A stretch of DNA of 64,000 bases, from assembly GCA_977017575.1 (NCBI GenBank), contig CDRNVI010000052.1, forward strand, positions 124,001 through 188,000. The letters run 5' to 3'. A program made the translations under genes and the position numbers. The stretch comes from Paramoeba atlantica (Eukaryota > Discosea). Positions within the stretch are counted from its first letter, which is position 1. The number at the start of each line of letters is the position of its first letter. Shown here one piece after another: positions 30,132 through 39,961 of the stretch. The notes under the pieces were generated by a model. The model searched no databases and had not been told where the DNA came from. It saw only the letters and a list, made by a program, of their open reading frames with translations.

Positions 30132-31052
30132 ATGGCCACCGTTCAACTTCTTCACTCGGCTGACGACCAACCTACCTCCGCTGGCCGCCGGCCTGCAAAG
30201 ACCAGAGGCACTGCCCTCCCACCCGAAATCGACCTCATCCGTTTTCTCCAAGACAACACGGAGGAGATTCACACCACGTGGAGTTCCGAGATCCCAGCAT
30301 GTAAGTGGCACGCGGTGAAATGTGACGAACACTACCACATTGTAGAGATCAACTGGGGCAGTAAGAAGCTCTCCGGGGAGGTGGGGTGGCCCCACCTTCC
30401 TCGCTCCCTCCAGCGTCTTGATTTGTCCGTGAATGCGCTCTCCGGGGAGCTCTGCACCCAAGTCCTCCCCTCCCCCCTCGTGAGCCTCACCCTGTTTAAC
30501 AACACCCTCTCCGGAGCGGTGAACTGGAAAGGGTTACCCCGTGGGTTACGTCACCTCCACCTGGCGAATAACCAGCTCTCCGGACCGATTCAACTCGAGG
30601 ATATGCCCTACGGGCTGCGTGAGATTGTCCTTGCCCAGAACCTGTTCGTGTCCGGGATTGATCTCGCAGAACTCCCCCCTCAGCTCCAAATGATAAATCT
30701 GAATCAAAATCATTTAACCGGGGAGATCGCACTGACGGAGCTCCCACCGAGTCTATGTGTACTCAGCGCGAACCGAAATGGGTTCACGGGAAGTGTTGAT
30801 TTCTCCTCCCTCCCCCCGAATCTCTATCGCCTGTGTTTGAGGGATAACGCCCTAAGTGGGGTGCTGGATTTGCGTAAGTTGGGTAGAAGACTGAGTGCCC
30901 TGGACGTGCGACATAACATGTTTGAAGGTAAGGTGCTGTGGTCGAAGAATGTGACCAACCTGTGTAAAAAATTTAAGTTTGGTGGAAATAAACTTTGTGG
31001 TTTTGATCCTGCGGATATTGACGAGTGCCTCATTGTGGGAAAGCAAGGTTAG
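30132..31052 (+). CDS. LRR family protein, copy 4
   Basis: A 306-residue LRR protein and the most regular copy. The family start GRRPAKTRGTALPPEIDLIR is followed by the cap TWSSEIPACKWHAVKC, then about nine LP-type repeats (typical: LPPNLYRLCLRDNALSGVLD). It ends in a Cys-containing tail (CGFDPADIDECLIV) that other copies lack. GC content is higher than in sister genes, with C-ending codons early and G/T-ending codons late. No signal peptide. Confidence 0.88.
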   Translation: MATVQLLHSADDQPTSAGRRPAKTRGTALPPEIDLIRFLQDNTEEIHTTWSSEIPACKWHAVKCDEHYHIVEINWGSKKLSGEVGWPHLPRSLQRLDLSVNALSGELCTQVLPSPLVSLTLFNNTLSGAVNWKGLPRGLRHLHLANNQLSGPIQLEDMPYGLREIVLAQNLFVSGIDLAELPPQLQMINLNQNHLTGEIALTELPPSLCVLSANRNGFTGSVDFSSLPPNLYRLCLRDNALSGVLDLRKLGRRLSALDVRHNMFEGKVLWSKNVTNLCKKFKFGGNKLCGFDPADIDECLIVGKQG

Positions 31053-31193
31053 GTGTCTCAGCATAGCGAAGCAAGTATTAAAACGGTCAATTCTTTTTAA
31101 AAGAACTAATTATCCTTATCTTACTTTAAACAGAAAAGTACGTAAATTGCTTTTGGGAAATTTTGAATCTATACGAGAAAATAGGAAAAGACA

Positions 31194-31216
31194 ACTTTTC
31201 TTCTATCCTTTTTTAG
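31194..31216 (+). promoter_or_regulatory. Acceptor before the cytochrome b561 gene
   Basis: TTTTCTTCTATCCTTTTTTAG ends with AG at 31215-31216, five bases before ATG 31222. An open frame passes through it from upstream, so the acceptor supports the shorter protein. Confidence 0.55.
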
Positions 31217-31221
31217 TTACG

Positions 31222-31779
31222 ATGGAATTCATTAGGCTTGGCGTTGCGGCAGGATGCGGATCAGCACTCACCCTTGCCATGCAGCATAGCAAATACGCGG
31301 GGAGCTATTTTGCACGTCATACGATTGCCGCTGGGTGGGGAGTGACTCTCTGGGCCTCTGGGTTAGTCTTGTATCGTCTTCGTCGTCATCTCACCCTTCC
31401 CACCGCTCGATGGCTGCATGCCGGACTCATGACTGCCGGGGCTCTCCTCATGGACTACAGCGTATACGTGATGTGGAACGTGAAAGAGGAAAAGAAGCGA
31501 AAGCATTACAAGACGTGGCACGGTCAAATCGCACTTACTGCAGCGCTAGTTTCCACTGTTCAGGCTGCCGGATCGTGGTGGCTTATGTACCCGACACGTC
31601 GAGCTTCTATTTGTAACAATCGAGAAACGCATCGCTGGATGGGGTATGGGATTATGGTCCTTTCTACAGCAGCGCTGAGCATTGGATGGTGGAAATCTGA
31701 AGTAATTGGAAAGAGTGACATATACCGTCCGCTTGGTCTCGTTGGGTGTCTTCTGCTTGGAGGGGCAGTTTCTCTTTAG
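31222..31779 (+). CDS. Cytochrome b561 (CYB561D-type) membrane protein
   Basis: A 185-residue multi-pass membrane protein of the di-haem cytochrome b561 family, which passes electrons from ascorbate or similar donors across membranes. Five to six hydrophobic segments carry His residues at the family spacing: RWLHAGLMTAGALLMDYSVY, then HYKTWHGQIALTAALVSTVQ (the SWHG-like motif), then ETHRWMGYGIMVLSTAALSI. The size and the short loops suit the CYB561D1/2 branch rather than the longer ascorbate type. The start is the first ATG after a strong acceptor. Confidence 0.8.
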   Translation: MEFIRLGVAAGCGSALTLAMQHSKYAGSYFARHTIAAGWGVTLWASGLVLYRLRRHLTLPTARWLHAGLMTAGALLMDYSVYVMWNVKEEKKRKHYKTWHGQIALTAALVSTVQAAGSWWLMYPTRRASICNNRETHRWMGYGIMVLSTAALSIGWWKSEVIGKSDIYRPLGLVGCLLLGGAVSL

Positions 31780-32222
31780 TTTTTTGGAATATGGTCTTAC
31801 GTTTCCCTTTTTTGGCATTCCAAAATGTTTTTTTAAGTAAGAAGCAATGATTCTAGCCTTTAAAAGTAATCTTACCGCATCCATACTTACAGTGCACTTG
31901 AAGCTAGGAGTTCGCAACTAGTAGCATGTTTATGTACAGTGCATGAACGGCACAAAAATAACTGATGTATACAATATTACGTGATGCACCTACTATGTAT
32001 GTAGCGGTTTGAATGGTCATGCTATTTTCGTTATGAGTTTCTAAAAGATTAGTAATACAATTTAGTAGTACGATTTATCGTTTATTATGAAAGGTTACTA
32101 TACACTTTATGTTATGAAGGGTTATTATGTGGTGTAAATGCTACGAATCAAATAGTTAGCTGATACGTATCTCAATATGGCATTTGCACCCGATTTCGTT
32201 GTCGCCCTATTCTTTTTACGAC

Positions 32223-33095
32223 ATGTTTTGGTCTGTTAGGATTTTCATACGCCTTGAAGACAACACAAAGACATATCGTAAACCGAGCAAAGTGCGTGGA
32301 ACTGATCTACCTCCTGTGGTTCAACTCGCCCGTTTGGTCAGCAATATTACCAATCCACATGAAACATGGAATACCGAAGTTCATCAATGCCTTTGGTCTG
32401 GAATACAATGCGCAACTCTAGACCGTACTCAGGTCCGATCTCTGTTTTGGTCGGATAGAAATCTTTTTGGGAGCTTGCTTTTGAATTACTGTCCTTCCAC
32501 TCTTCTTTCCATTGATGTGAGCGAAAATCAGTTAGAAGGTTCACTTCCGTGCTCATTGCTACCCGACGGACTCCGAGACCTAATACTACGACGCAATCAA
32601 TACACGGGGCCTCTTGATTTTACTCAACTTCCCATGGCCCTAATTAACTTAGATATTAGATCAAATATGTTTTCGGGTGGTGCGAATCTTATGAAACTTC
32701 CTCCTTCCTTGGATTTGCTCTGGATGAGGTCAAATTTGTTTTCCGGTGCGTTGTTGCTCTCACACCTTCCGACCTCTCTGCGCGCCCTCGGGAGCTCACG
32801 TAATCTTTTTCAAGGTCCACTAAATTTAACGCACCTTCCCCTTAAATTGGCAAGTCTACATCTAAATCGCAACCAATTTTCCGGTGAGCTAGATCTTACA
32901 AGGTTACCCAATAGTTTGGACGCGCTTGTTTTGGACCGAAATCAGTTTACAGGTAGAGTGGATCTCCGATCGCTTCCAGAGGGTATGGATCTTCTCGATA
33001 TTTCTCATAATTATATCACATCCGTCGCTGATAAACATATTCCAGACTGGGTGAAGATTCGTCCCCAAAAGCGCCCCACCACTTCAAATGTTTAG
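32223..33095 (+). CDS. LRR family protein, copy 5
   Basis: A 290-residue LRR protein. The start is the ATG of MFWSVRIFIRLEDNTKTYRK, since the frame before it opens only with TTG. The family motif KVRGTDLPPVVQLARLVSN leads into TWNTEVHQCLWSGIQC with both Cys. About eight repeats follow, several ending in the FTGRVDL form. The first 10 residues are hydrophobic but too short and irregular for a confident signal peptide. Confidence 0.85.
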   Translation: MFWSVRIFIRLEDNTKTYRKPSKVRGTDLPPVVQLARLVSNITNPHETWNTEVHQCLWSGIQCATLDRTQVRSLFWSDRNLFGSLLLNYCPSTLLSIDVSENQLEGSLPCSLLPDGLRDLILRRNQYTGPLDFTQLPMALINLDIRSNMFSGGANLMKLPPSLDLLWMRSNLFSGALLLSHLPTSLRALGSSRNLFQGPLNLTHLPLKLASLHLNRNQFSGELDLTRLPNSLDALVLDRNQFTGRVDLRSLPEGMDLLDISHNYITSVADKHIPDWVKIRPQKRPTTSNV

Positions 33096-33414
33096 CGAGC
33101 TTTTCATACATGAGCAATTAATTTGATAAGCAGATTAATTTAAACTGCTTCTGCGTTATTTTGGAAAAATATTATTATTCTTTCTTTTCGGTTCATCTAT
33201 GCATTCGCGTTCTTACAATGTGCAAAATAAGTGTTTCTACGCTTTTGGTGCCGTGGATCTTATCAAATGGATGGAAACTCTGAAATTCAAACCTATTAAA
33301 TTTTTTGCTTTTCTATTAATTAAATTCAACTGAAAACGTTTATGGATACATCCGAGAAGAATGCACAACGGGGGTGTAGGCGAAGAGATTTTTTAAAGTG
33401 CAAAGAAGGAAAAG
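33096..33414. other. Intergenic region, no gene seen
   Basis: AT-rich spacer with a pyrimidine run (TTATTCTTTCTTTTCGG, about 33175-33192) and no repeat recognised elsewhere in the window. It should contain the acceptor for the shikimate kinase gene; the nearest AG to the ATG follows purine-rich DNA, so the site is unclear. Confidence 0.4.
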
Positions 33415-34056
33415 ATGTATAAAACAGACTCTCAGAATTTCTCACACAACCACAGTGTGATTCTAATAGGAATGCGTGGCGTTGGAAAATCTTTAGCGGC
33501 CAAGTTTCTTTCATGCCATTGGAACACCAAGCGGTATTCCGTATGCGTGGATATGGACGATGTGTTCACTTGCTCCTCAAGTAGGTTTCATGATCTATTT
33601 CCAACAATTTTCCGAGATACCCTTCGTTCGTGCCTAGGTATTTCGGAGTTTGTTAATACATTTGGATGGGACCTGTTTCGCAAAATTGAGTATCTTTTGT
33701 TATGTCGTCAGCTGCGAGAAATGCCGGTCGGAGCAATCATAGCCACAGGTGGGGGTATAGTTGACTACCTCCCGTCTAGGTTTCTTTTACTGCGCTGGCC
33801 AATAGTTATTTTTCTACATCGGCTCCTGCCAGAGGACGTATCAGATACATCAGGTTTAGGTTATTGTATTCAATTCGGGAATAATGATCACCGACCTCCT
33901 CTTCCGTTAACCTTTCACGAAATGTATAAAAGAAGAATTTCTTACTATTGCACTTGCAGTACGCACATCTGGAATCTTGATGTTCCTTTCGGTACAGGTA
34001 ATGTGAAAGAGATTAAAAAAGGAATATTAGACCTGGTTCGATCCAGCAAGTTATAA
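33415..34056 (+). CDS. Stand-alone shikimate kinase domain
   Basis: Shikimate kinase phosphorylates the 3-OH of shikimate with ATP in aromatic amino-acid synthesis. The 213-residue protein carries Walker A GMRGVGKS (about 20-27), the acidic DMDDVF, the substrate-binding FGWDLFRKIE, the glycine motif ATGGGIV and the lid RPPLPLTFHEMYKRRISYY with Arg. Similarity is strongest to the kinase domain of the fungal/protist pentafunctional AROM protein (GMRG.GK), yet no other AROM domain lies beside it. All key residues appear kept. Trypanosomatids are thought to lack the shikimate pathway, so its presence is notable; a shikimate-kinase-like protein with another role is possible. Confidence 0.8.
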   Translation: MYKTDSQNFSHNHSVILIGMRGVGKSLAAKFLSCHWNTKRYSVCVDMDDVFTCSSSRFHDLFPTIFRDTLRSCLGISEFVNTFGWDLFRKIEYLLLCRQLREMPVGAIIATGGGIVDYLPSRFLLLRWPIVIFLHRLLPEDVSDTSGLGYCIQFGNNDHRPPLPLTFHEMYKRRISYYCTCSTHIWNLDVPFGTGNVKEIKKGILDLVRSSKL

Positions 34057-34650
34057 ATTTTGATAGGTAATTTATTTTACTGGCCACCCGAATATTATAA
34101 AATACCACCCAAACATTATCAGGTATGTGGATTGGAGACGGCACTCAGATACAGTAAAGTCACGCGATGGCTCTGGTCTCTAAACTGAGGCCCTTTACTC
34201 TAATCCCCTTACAACTGTGTACTCTAACCGTCCAGTGCGGTTCCATGCGGGTGGGATCTTGTTTCCGAATAACAAGGTTGCAATCTATGCGGTGGACCTC
34301 AACTGGGTGAACGAAATCTGGGTGCTTCCAGTTGGGGTCTCCTCAGACCGTTGCTGATAGGGCATATATTCATAAAGCCTCTTGCCCCATCCTAGGTCAG
34401 CCCTCAAAGCTGTGGTGGCCAACATGGATCTCTATCCCCTGACGTTCACTACTTTTTGGTGCATTTCATGGGAATGGGACCATTTCATCATTTATCAAAA
34501 TAGATCTTTAGCATGCAACACATTAATTTTCCATACGTGTATTACTTGCATTTACTCCCGAATTACGGACACGGGTCTTTTTTCTTCCTACAATCTCTTT
34601 AAAGCTTTTTGATCACCTAGTATGATTCACCTGATACGGATTGCATCTTA
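34057..34650. other. Unexplained non-coding stretch
   Basis: 34120-34440 is less AT-rich than other spacers and contains no long frame. It carries several short complementary words (for example CCGTCCAGTGCGG, TCTTGTTTCCGAATAACAAG, GGTGGACCTCAACTGGG). A non-coding RNA or a decayed gene could lie here; I recognise neither. The last 60 bases hold the acceptor-like ACCTAG (34619-34620) and a nine-codon upstream ORF that ends at the next start. Confidence 0.4.
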
Positions 34651-34651
34651 A
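34622..34651 (+). promoter_or_regulatory. Upstream ORF overlapping the LRR-6 start
   Basis: ATG at 34622 opens nine codons that stop at TAA 34649-34651, sharing one base with the ATG of the LRR gene (TAATG). It lies downstream of the likely acceptor, so it would be in the mRNA leader. It could lower or couple translation; this is inferred from position only. Confidence 0.4.
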
Positions 34652-35634
34652 TGCGGCCCTCATTTCTGCTCTTTTGCATTCATTGTTCTGTTCTTGCAGT
34701 GGCTCAAGACAGCACTGCACTTTCTACTTTGAGCTCATCACTATCTGCAGAACACGAACTTGAAATTTTTCTCAAAAACATTCACAACTGGCATCATACA
34801 TGGGATCTACAAAATCCCATCCGATCTTGGAAAGGTATTTACTGTAACGATCAAGGAGAGCTCACACAAATTGATTGGCGGTATATGCGACTCCAAGGAA
34901 ATCTTACTTGGAGGCACATCCCACCTCATATTGAAACCTTATGCCTCCGAGAGAATGATCTTCAAGGTACCATTCAACTTTGTGATCTTCCGCCCCGATT
35001 AAAAGTCTTGCTTCTTGACAGTAATCATTTTCGTGGCCACCTTTACTTAGAGGAATTACCATGGCAAATTCGTGTGCTACGTGTTGGTCACAACGCTTTG
35101 GGTGGTCCACTTGAAATTCCTTTTTCTCATCCTGTATTACGTGAGCTTCACGTCGAGTACAATGCTTTCCACGGTACGTTGGATCTTGAACAGCTGCCAC
35201 TTCGGTTGCGAATTCTTGACGTCACTCAAAACAACCTTAGCGGAGACCTAAACTTGACTTTTCTTCCCAGCGGCCTCAACGTCCTTTCCGTGGCATACAA
35301 CACATTTTCGGGTGGTGTTTATTTAAGTCAGCTTCCTTTCGAATTGCGCGTTTTGAATCTGAGCCATAACCAACTTGATACCGGAGTTGACCTTCAACGT
35401 CTTCCCGTTGAACTTGAAGAACTCTATTTGAACCACAATTATTTTTTTGGTAGGCCGAAACTTCTTGAATTGTCTCCTTTCTTAAGAGTACTTCACCTTC
35501 ACAATAATTGTTTTCGGGGTTACATTGATGTTTCCCATGTAAATCATAAAACCGAGATACGAATTTATCCTCAACGAGAGACTTTTGTGCGAACCTATGT
35601 GAGAACAAAGCCTGAACCTTGCTGTGTGTCCTAA
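34651..35634 (+). CDS. LRR family protein, copy 6, secreted
   Basis: A 327-residue LRR protein and the only copy with a clear signal peptide (MRPSFLLFCIHCSVLAVAQD, cleavage likely after VAVAQ-like AxA positions near 17-19). The cap TWDLQNPIRSWKGIYC keeps just one of the two usual Cys. About ten LP-type repeats follow. The C-terminus is basic without an anchor. It is therefore predicted to enter the secretory path and be secreted or surface-bound. Its start is fixed by the signal peptide. Confidence 0.88.
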   Translation: MRPSFLLFCIHCSVLAVAQDSTALSTLSSSLSAEHELEIFLKNIHNWHHTWDLQNPIRSWKGIYCNDQGELTQIDWRYMRLQGNLTWRHIPPHIETLCLRENDLQGTIQLCDLPPRLKVLLLDSNHFRGHLYLEELPWQIRVLRVGHNALGGPLEIPFSHPVLRELHVEYNAFHGTLDLEQLPLRLRILDVTQNNLSGDLNLTFLPSGLNVLSVAYNTFSGGVYLSQLPFELRVLNLSHNQLDTGVDLQRLPVELEELYLNHNYFFGRPKLLELSPFLRVLHLHNNCFRGYIDVSHVNHKTEIRIYPQRETFVRTYVRTKPEPCCVS

Positions 35635-35894
35635 GCACGCGTGTTTTAAATACTGTTAGTTTGCACATTAAGTCTAAAAACTGATTACAGTCCTAAAACA
35701 TTGTACTTTTTTCGAAAGTATTTTCGAAACATCATTATTTAGCTGTTCTGTTGAGGGCGGTGATTAGTTTGAATAAAAAATGTTTTTAAGCATATTTAAC
35801 GCATTTAATACTTTAAAAGATTAAAAGAATAATTTTGTCTTACATCCTGAACAATTCTGTCTATACACCTGAACTACAAAGCTACTCTTTGACC

Positions 35895-38800
35895 ATGAGT
35901 TCCAGTTACGTTAAACTACCAGTTGCTGGTAGTCCATCCTCCGGTATTAAATTCGTTCGACACTTGGGAATTTTATGCAATGAGACCGCTAGACTACACT
36001 CAGTCTTTTCTCGTAGACGGCATTCCTACCCTGAGATTCCGTACGGCAGTCGTCCGATTCAGTATAGGGATCAAACTTCGAGCGATACAGTGTCATCGCA
36101 GTGGGATGATATTCCCTACACGGAGAAGGGGCATTCTGAATTTGAAAGGAGATATACACGAAACAAAACTGTAAACTCTACACGTAGATCCATCCAAACT
36201 CCGCATTTCGCACTTCATGCGAAAAGTACAACTGTACCCAATTCTGTGCCCGTCTTGCCGCATCATAAACCCAACACTTCTTCCTCCTCTTCACTTCAAC
36301 ATCGACTGAAGAAACTTCTTCCTCATCGGTCCCTTCTCTCGGAAAGAATTGAACACGATCACGAATCACAAGTAGGAGTGCAACACGATCGCCACAATAA
36401 CACGCAACTTCCACTTTGGCTTAAAAATCGCTCACGAGAAACCAAACACCCGACAAGGGAACTGAGAACAAACGCCAATATTTCTTCACGTTCATCCATC
36501 CGGTCCGCCGCCCAGACTTCTCAATGTAAGACACACCCGGAGCACCACCCATGTCTCCTTCAGTCTTCCGGTGCACGTTGCACCCATCAACCACCCTCCC
36601 GATGTCCGTATCGAAACTTACCTCGGGAGCTGTGCCTTACTTTTCTAAAAACAGGGGAATGCGTACCTCACGAAACCGGGGGGCACTGCCCATGGGTTCA
36701 CCAAGACGTGGCGCAGTACGAAGCGAGCCGGACAAATAAGAGAACAAATATGGGTGGTACCTTACAGAACCCTGCGGATTGCGCTGTGCAGCGTGTGGTG
36801 GATGTCTCGGTCGCCTCGTTGAATACTTCGGCTCGGACAAATCGTTCTGATAAGCATAACGATAACGAAACGTCGACGAGTGCCAAACAAGAAGCGATAC
36901 CCTATTCAAGAGTATGTGACGAGGATATTTCAACGGATAAAGGCCCCACTGGGTTCTCTTCTCACGTAGCTCTTCAGCTAATAGACTACATAATTCACTG
37001 TCCGGGCTCTCTTCCATCGGACACATTATATCGGATATGCCAGAATTTGACCACGCAGAGGCCCTCTAGTGGGAATCCAGACTGGAAACAGCTTCAATGG
37101 GGAAACTCGGCTCGGAGGTTTTTCCAATCTTGGACACCGGAGGTCGTTGTAGCCACCGCATCCTATCACAATTCTCTTCTCTCTGTGCGGGACGACAGGC
37201 TACGATGGATTGGTGGTCAACTCAAATGCCTAGCAAAATCTTCCAGTATTAAGGGTTCAGATCGTTGGTTGTTTGGTCAAGAGGGTAGTACGCCTTTATC
37301 CATGTTCCGCCTATACTGCATAGTTCTTGAAAGTAGTACATCGTGGATGGAAGCAGTACGCCATCTGAGATCCTTGCACTCGATCCGGCCTCACTTGAAG
37401 AACGAAATTCGACACTTAGCGAGTTGTGGTGATGGATTTCTTGCACAACTTTCGAAATTAGTTCTTCCCATTTCGTTGGTGAAATACCTTGTATCTCTTT
37501 TCGTGGCGTGTCCACAAAAGATGAACTTTGCGACTGAGTTTTTCGCCCTATTTAATTCGTGTGGCCAAGCTGCTCATCTTAAGGAAACTCAAGGTGGGAA
37601 TATGATTGAGTCGACACATAAACTTTTTGGTTCATACAATCTAGCAAGCCGTGATTATCAGAACATGGTAGTGGAGATATTACATCCCCAGCAGGCTCAT
37701 GCAAGCAAAAACAATGTTTCTCCCTCAATCTTGGACGTTCTAGTTTCTCCATATTACTGCATTTCCGATCTTTATAGAAAGAAGGACAACACTTCTTCCG
37801 GAGACGGTTTCGAAAAGGTCTCTCAAGATGCATCTACCCAAGAAGCGCGACTAGGTCTTATATCGATGGAACAAGCTCTTCAACGTCATACTTTTTCTCG
37901 CATGGTATTGCTACACGCTTGCGGAGGACTTTTCTCTGACTCAGCGTTGAATAGCGATGCTGAGGAAGATTTTACGCGTTTACGATACAGCCGGGCGTCA
38001 CGTCAAAGTGCTCTCAAGACGCGATCTACGCATAACTCACAGCTTCTTAACAAAAATGTTCCACGTCGGCTCCCCCCACCCTCTGTTGTTTCCGCCTACC
38101 TTCTTACGTCACTACAGATTGGTTCTTGTCAGCAAGCCTATCGTTGGCTCCGTTCGTACTTTACTTTTTCGCAAAGCAACACCGCATGGCTACACTGGAC
38201 AGACGATACCTACGCCGTCACACTTCGTGTGCTTTGTGTCTTGAAAAAACCTATTCCTGCGTGGCGGTTGTATTTTCAGATTATGCAACACACGCAGGTT
38301 CGTACACACCAGGCGTTATTCGATCAAGACGGTTCACTAGAAAACGACCCCCAGGAGGCAACTTTTAATTCTCACACCCATTCCCACTTTTCAGACAGTC
38401 GGATTGCATCGTGCCCGTTTGCGTTAAGCACGGAGGTAACTCTTCTTTCCATTTGCAAGTCTTTCCGCGATATAATGAAAGTAATTCACGCCGTTCAGTA
38501 CCGTGACAAAGCCAATCGAACGCCGCGGGAACTGAAAAGGGTTTTCTCGCACAGAGTTGTGGAAAATCAGGAACATAAAGAAACTGTTGCAGGAGAAACA
38601 AACGCGGATTTCCGTGAGTCTTGTTTTCCTAGAGCTGTAGAATGGGAGTCCTCTGCAATTCCCTCTCGCGTGCGTGTGCTGCGTGCAGCGACGTGGTCTC
38701 TTTTTCGTTTCGGCTTGTACAAAGAAGCTGGGTATACTCTGTGCAGTGAAAAAGACTGGGCATTGCGTAGTGATTATGTTTCTGCATCTACCGCTGCACG

Positions 38801-39143
38801 CTCCTGTACAACTGAAAACGAGGGATCACGAAATGAATGTCTCAGTAGAATAGGGAAAGATGTAATTATTGGTCAGCGTGTTTTAACTTTACTGGCAAAA
38901 AAAATATACAAACAGATTTTAAAAGTAGGGCACACAGCGGAAAATACGGGTACTAAAACAGATACTTCTACTTCTTGCTCTCAGTCTTCTCTTGGGTGTG
39001 GGACTTTTTTCTCAACTGACGAATGCGCAAGCACCCTTTCAAGACATTTTACCCTGAAGCGATCTAGATGTGGTACGGAGGCCGTTCGGGCTTTCTCTAC
39101 ACCTCAAATGCTACAATTTCTCGAAGAGAATTACGAAGTGTGA
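35895..39143 (+). CDS. Large CCCH zinc-finger protein
   Basis: A 1082-residue protein. The first 240 residues are low-complexity, rich in Ser, His and Arg. A CCCH-type finger follows (LCLTFLKTGEC, then GGHCPWVH, about residues 245-270), of the kind that binds RNA. The remainder is mostly helical, with paired helices such as SAYLLTSLQIGSCQQAYRWL and RVLRAATWSLFRFGLYKEAG that resemble PPR/TPR repeats. An RNA-binding regulator is likely, given the reliance of kinetoplastids on post-transcriptional control, but no named orthologue is recognised. The open frame begins at TTG 35835; the first ATG (MSSSYVKLPVAG) is used. Confidence 0.7.
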   Translation: MSSSYVKLPVAGSPSSGIKFVRHLGILCNETARLHSVFSRRRHSYPEIPYGSRPIQYRDQTSSDTVSSQWDDIPYTEKGHSEFERRYTRNKTVNSTRRSIQTPHFALHAKSTTVPNSVPVLPHHKPNTSSSSSLQHRLKKLLPHRSLLSERIEHDHESQVGVQHDRHNNTQLPLWLKNRSRETKHPTRELRTNANISSRSSIRSAAQTSQCKTHPEHHPCLLQSSGARCTHQPPSRCPYRNLPRELCLTFLKTGECVPHETGGHCPWVHQDVAQYEASRTNKRTNMGGTLQNPADCAVQRVVDVSVASLNTSARTNRSDKHNDNETSTSAKQEAIPYSRVCDEDISTDKGPTGFSSHVALQLIDYIIHCPGSLPSDTLYRICQNLTTQRPSSGNPDWKQLQWGNSARRFFQSWTPEVVVATASYHNSLLSVRDDRLRWIGGQLKCLAKSSSIKGSDRWLFGQEGSTPLSMFRLYCIVLESSTSWMEAVRHLRSLHSIRPHLKNEIRHLASCGDGFLAQLSKLVLPISLVKYLVSLFVACPQKMNFATEFFALFNSCGQAAHLKETQGGNMIESTHKLFGSYNLASRDYQNMVVEILHPQQAHASKNNVSPSILDVLVSPYYCISDLYRKKDNTSSGDGFEKVSQDASTQEARLGLISMEQALQRHTFSRMVLLHACGGLFSDSALNSDAEEDFTRLRYSRASRQSALKTRSTHNSQLLNKNVPRRLPPPSVVSAYLLTSLQIGSCQQAYRWLRSYFTFSQSNTAWLHWTDDTYAVTLRVLCVLKKPIPAWRLYFQIMQHTQVRTHQALFDQDGSLENDPQEATFNSHTHSHFSDSRIASCPFALSTEVTLLSICKSFRDIMKVIHAVQYRDKANRTPRELKRVFSHRVVENQEHKETVAGETNADFRESCFPRAVEWESSAIPSRVRVLRAATWSLFRFGLYKEAGYTLCSEKDWALRSDYVSASTAARSCTTENEGSRNECLSRIGKDVIIGQRVLTLLAKKIYKQILKVGHTAENTGTKTDTSTSCSQSSLGCGTFFSTDECASTLSRHFTLKRSRCGTEAVRAFSTPQMLQFLEENYEV

Positions 39144-39212
39144 TTGAAGTAACGCACCTTGGCGAGTACGTACTCGCATGTACTCGCCGAAAACGAATTT
39201 TGAAATCACTTA

Positions 39213-39522
39213 CCGTGATCCCCCCTTTAATATGCACCCCCTTCCCTCCCCCCCCCCCTTAATATGCACAAATTTTGGTGAAAGGGGACTTTTTTCCCCC
39301 CAAAAAACACTTGATTTTTTTTCACGGTGGTTGCGCAGACAAAATTTCAGTACTTTGCTACTTACACGACTCCGCTCTATCATTTTTCTTTGCACTGTAA
39401 AATGTATGACCGTATCACTTTTTGTAGTTGGGAACCTTGGATGACGTGATGATAGAAGCGTGTACCGTACGATGTGAATTAAGGAGTTCTTGTGCCGGTG
39501 ACAATTAAGTAGGGGGGCACAG
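39213..39522. mobile_element. TA-flanked short element, 310 bp (A)
   Basis: Left end CCGTGATCCCCCCTTTAATA, right end (reverse strand) CTGTGCCCCCCTACTTAATT; TA on both sides. The ends agree only loosely, in the C-run and the following T/A stretch. A second C-run with TTAATATGCAC follows the left end. The length agrees with the elements at 41.2, 46.5 and 50.7 kb. No coding capacity and no GC hairpin inside. Confidence 0.4.
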
Positions 39523-39961
39523 TAAATATTTTAATATTTAATATGTAATTCGCCAGGCTCAAAAGTCTATTTTAGTTAGCTTAAGATAGATTGTTTTCTC
39601 TAGAATGTAGATAATAATAGCGCAGAATGTTGTTTTGAATGGTAGAAGTTTCATTCCTAAATATGTTCCATATATTCTTGTCGTAGATTAAATCATATAT
39701 TATTCTTGCACAACTTGCGAGTGGGCTCGTCCGCCATTTTGGTGGACCGAAGGGTAGTCATACATGTACGTGTCAGGTTGATATGATTGACACGGGGGGA
39801 AAGGTGTATTCGAATAAAGTCACTCCGGATAGTAGTATGGCGAAGTAAACGTGGATTGTGGTGTGCCGCTTGGTGGTAGACAATAATACCGTTGACGTCT
39901 GTCTAGATACCGTTGACGTCTGTTGACTGGCTGTGGCAGATGAAATTGGTATTCGGTCGGT

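Noticed and set aside
33415-34056. Bacterial contamination carrying the shikimate kinase
   Set aside because: The gene lies within a continuous run of eukaryotic genes with the same base use and style, and resembles the AROM-type domain.
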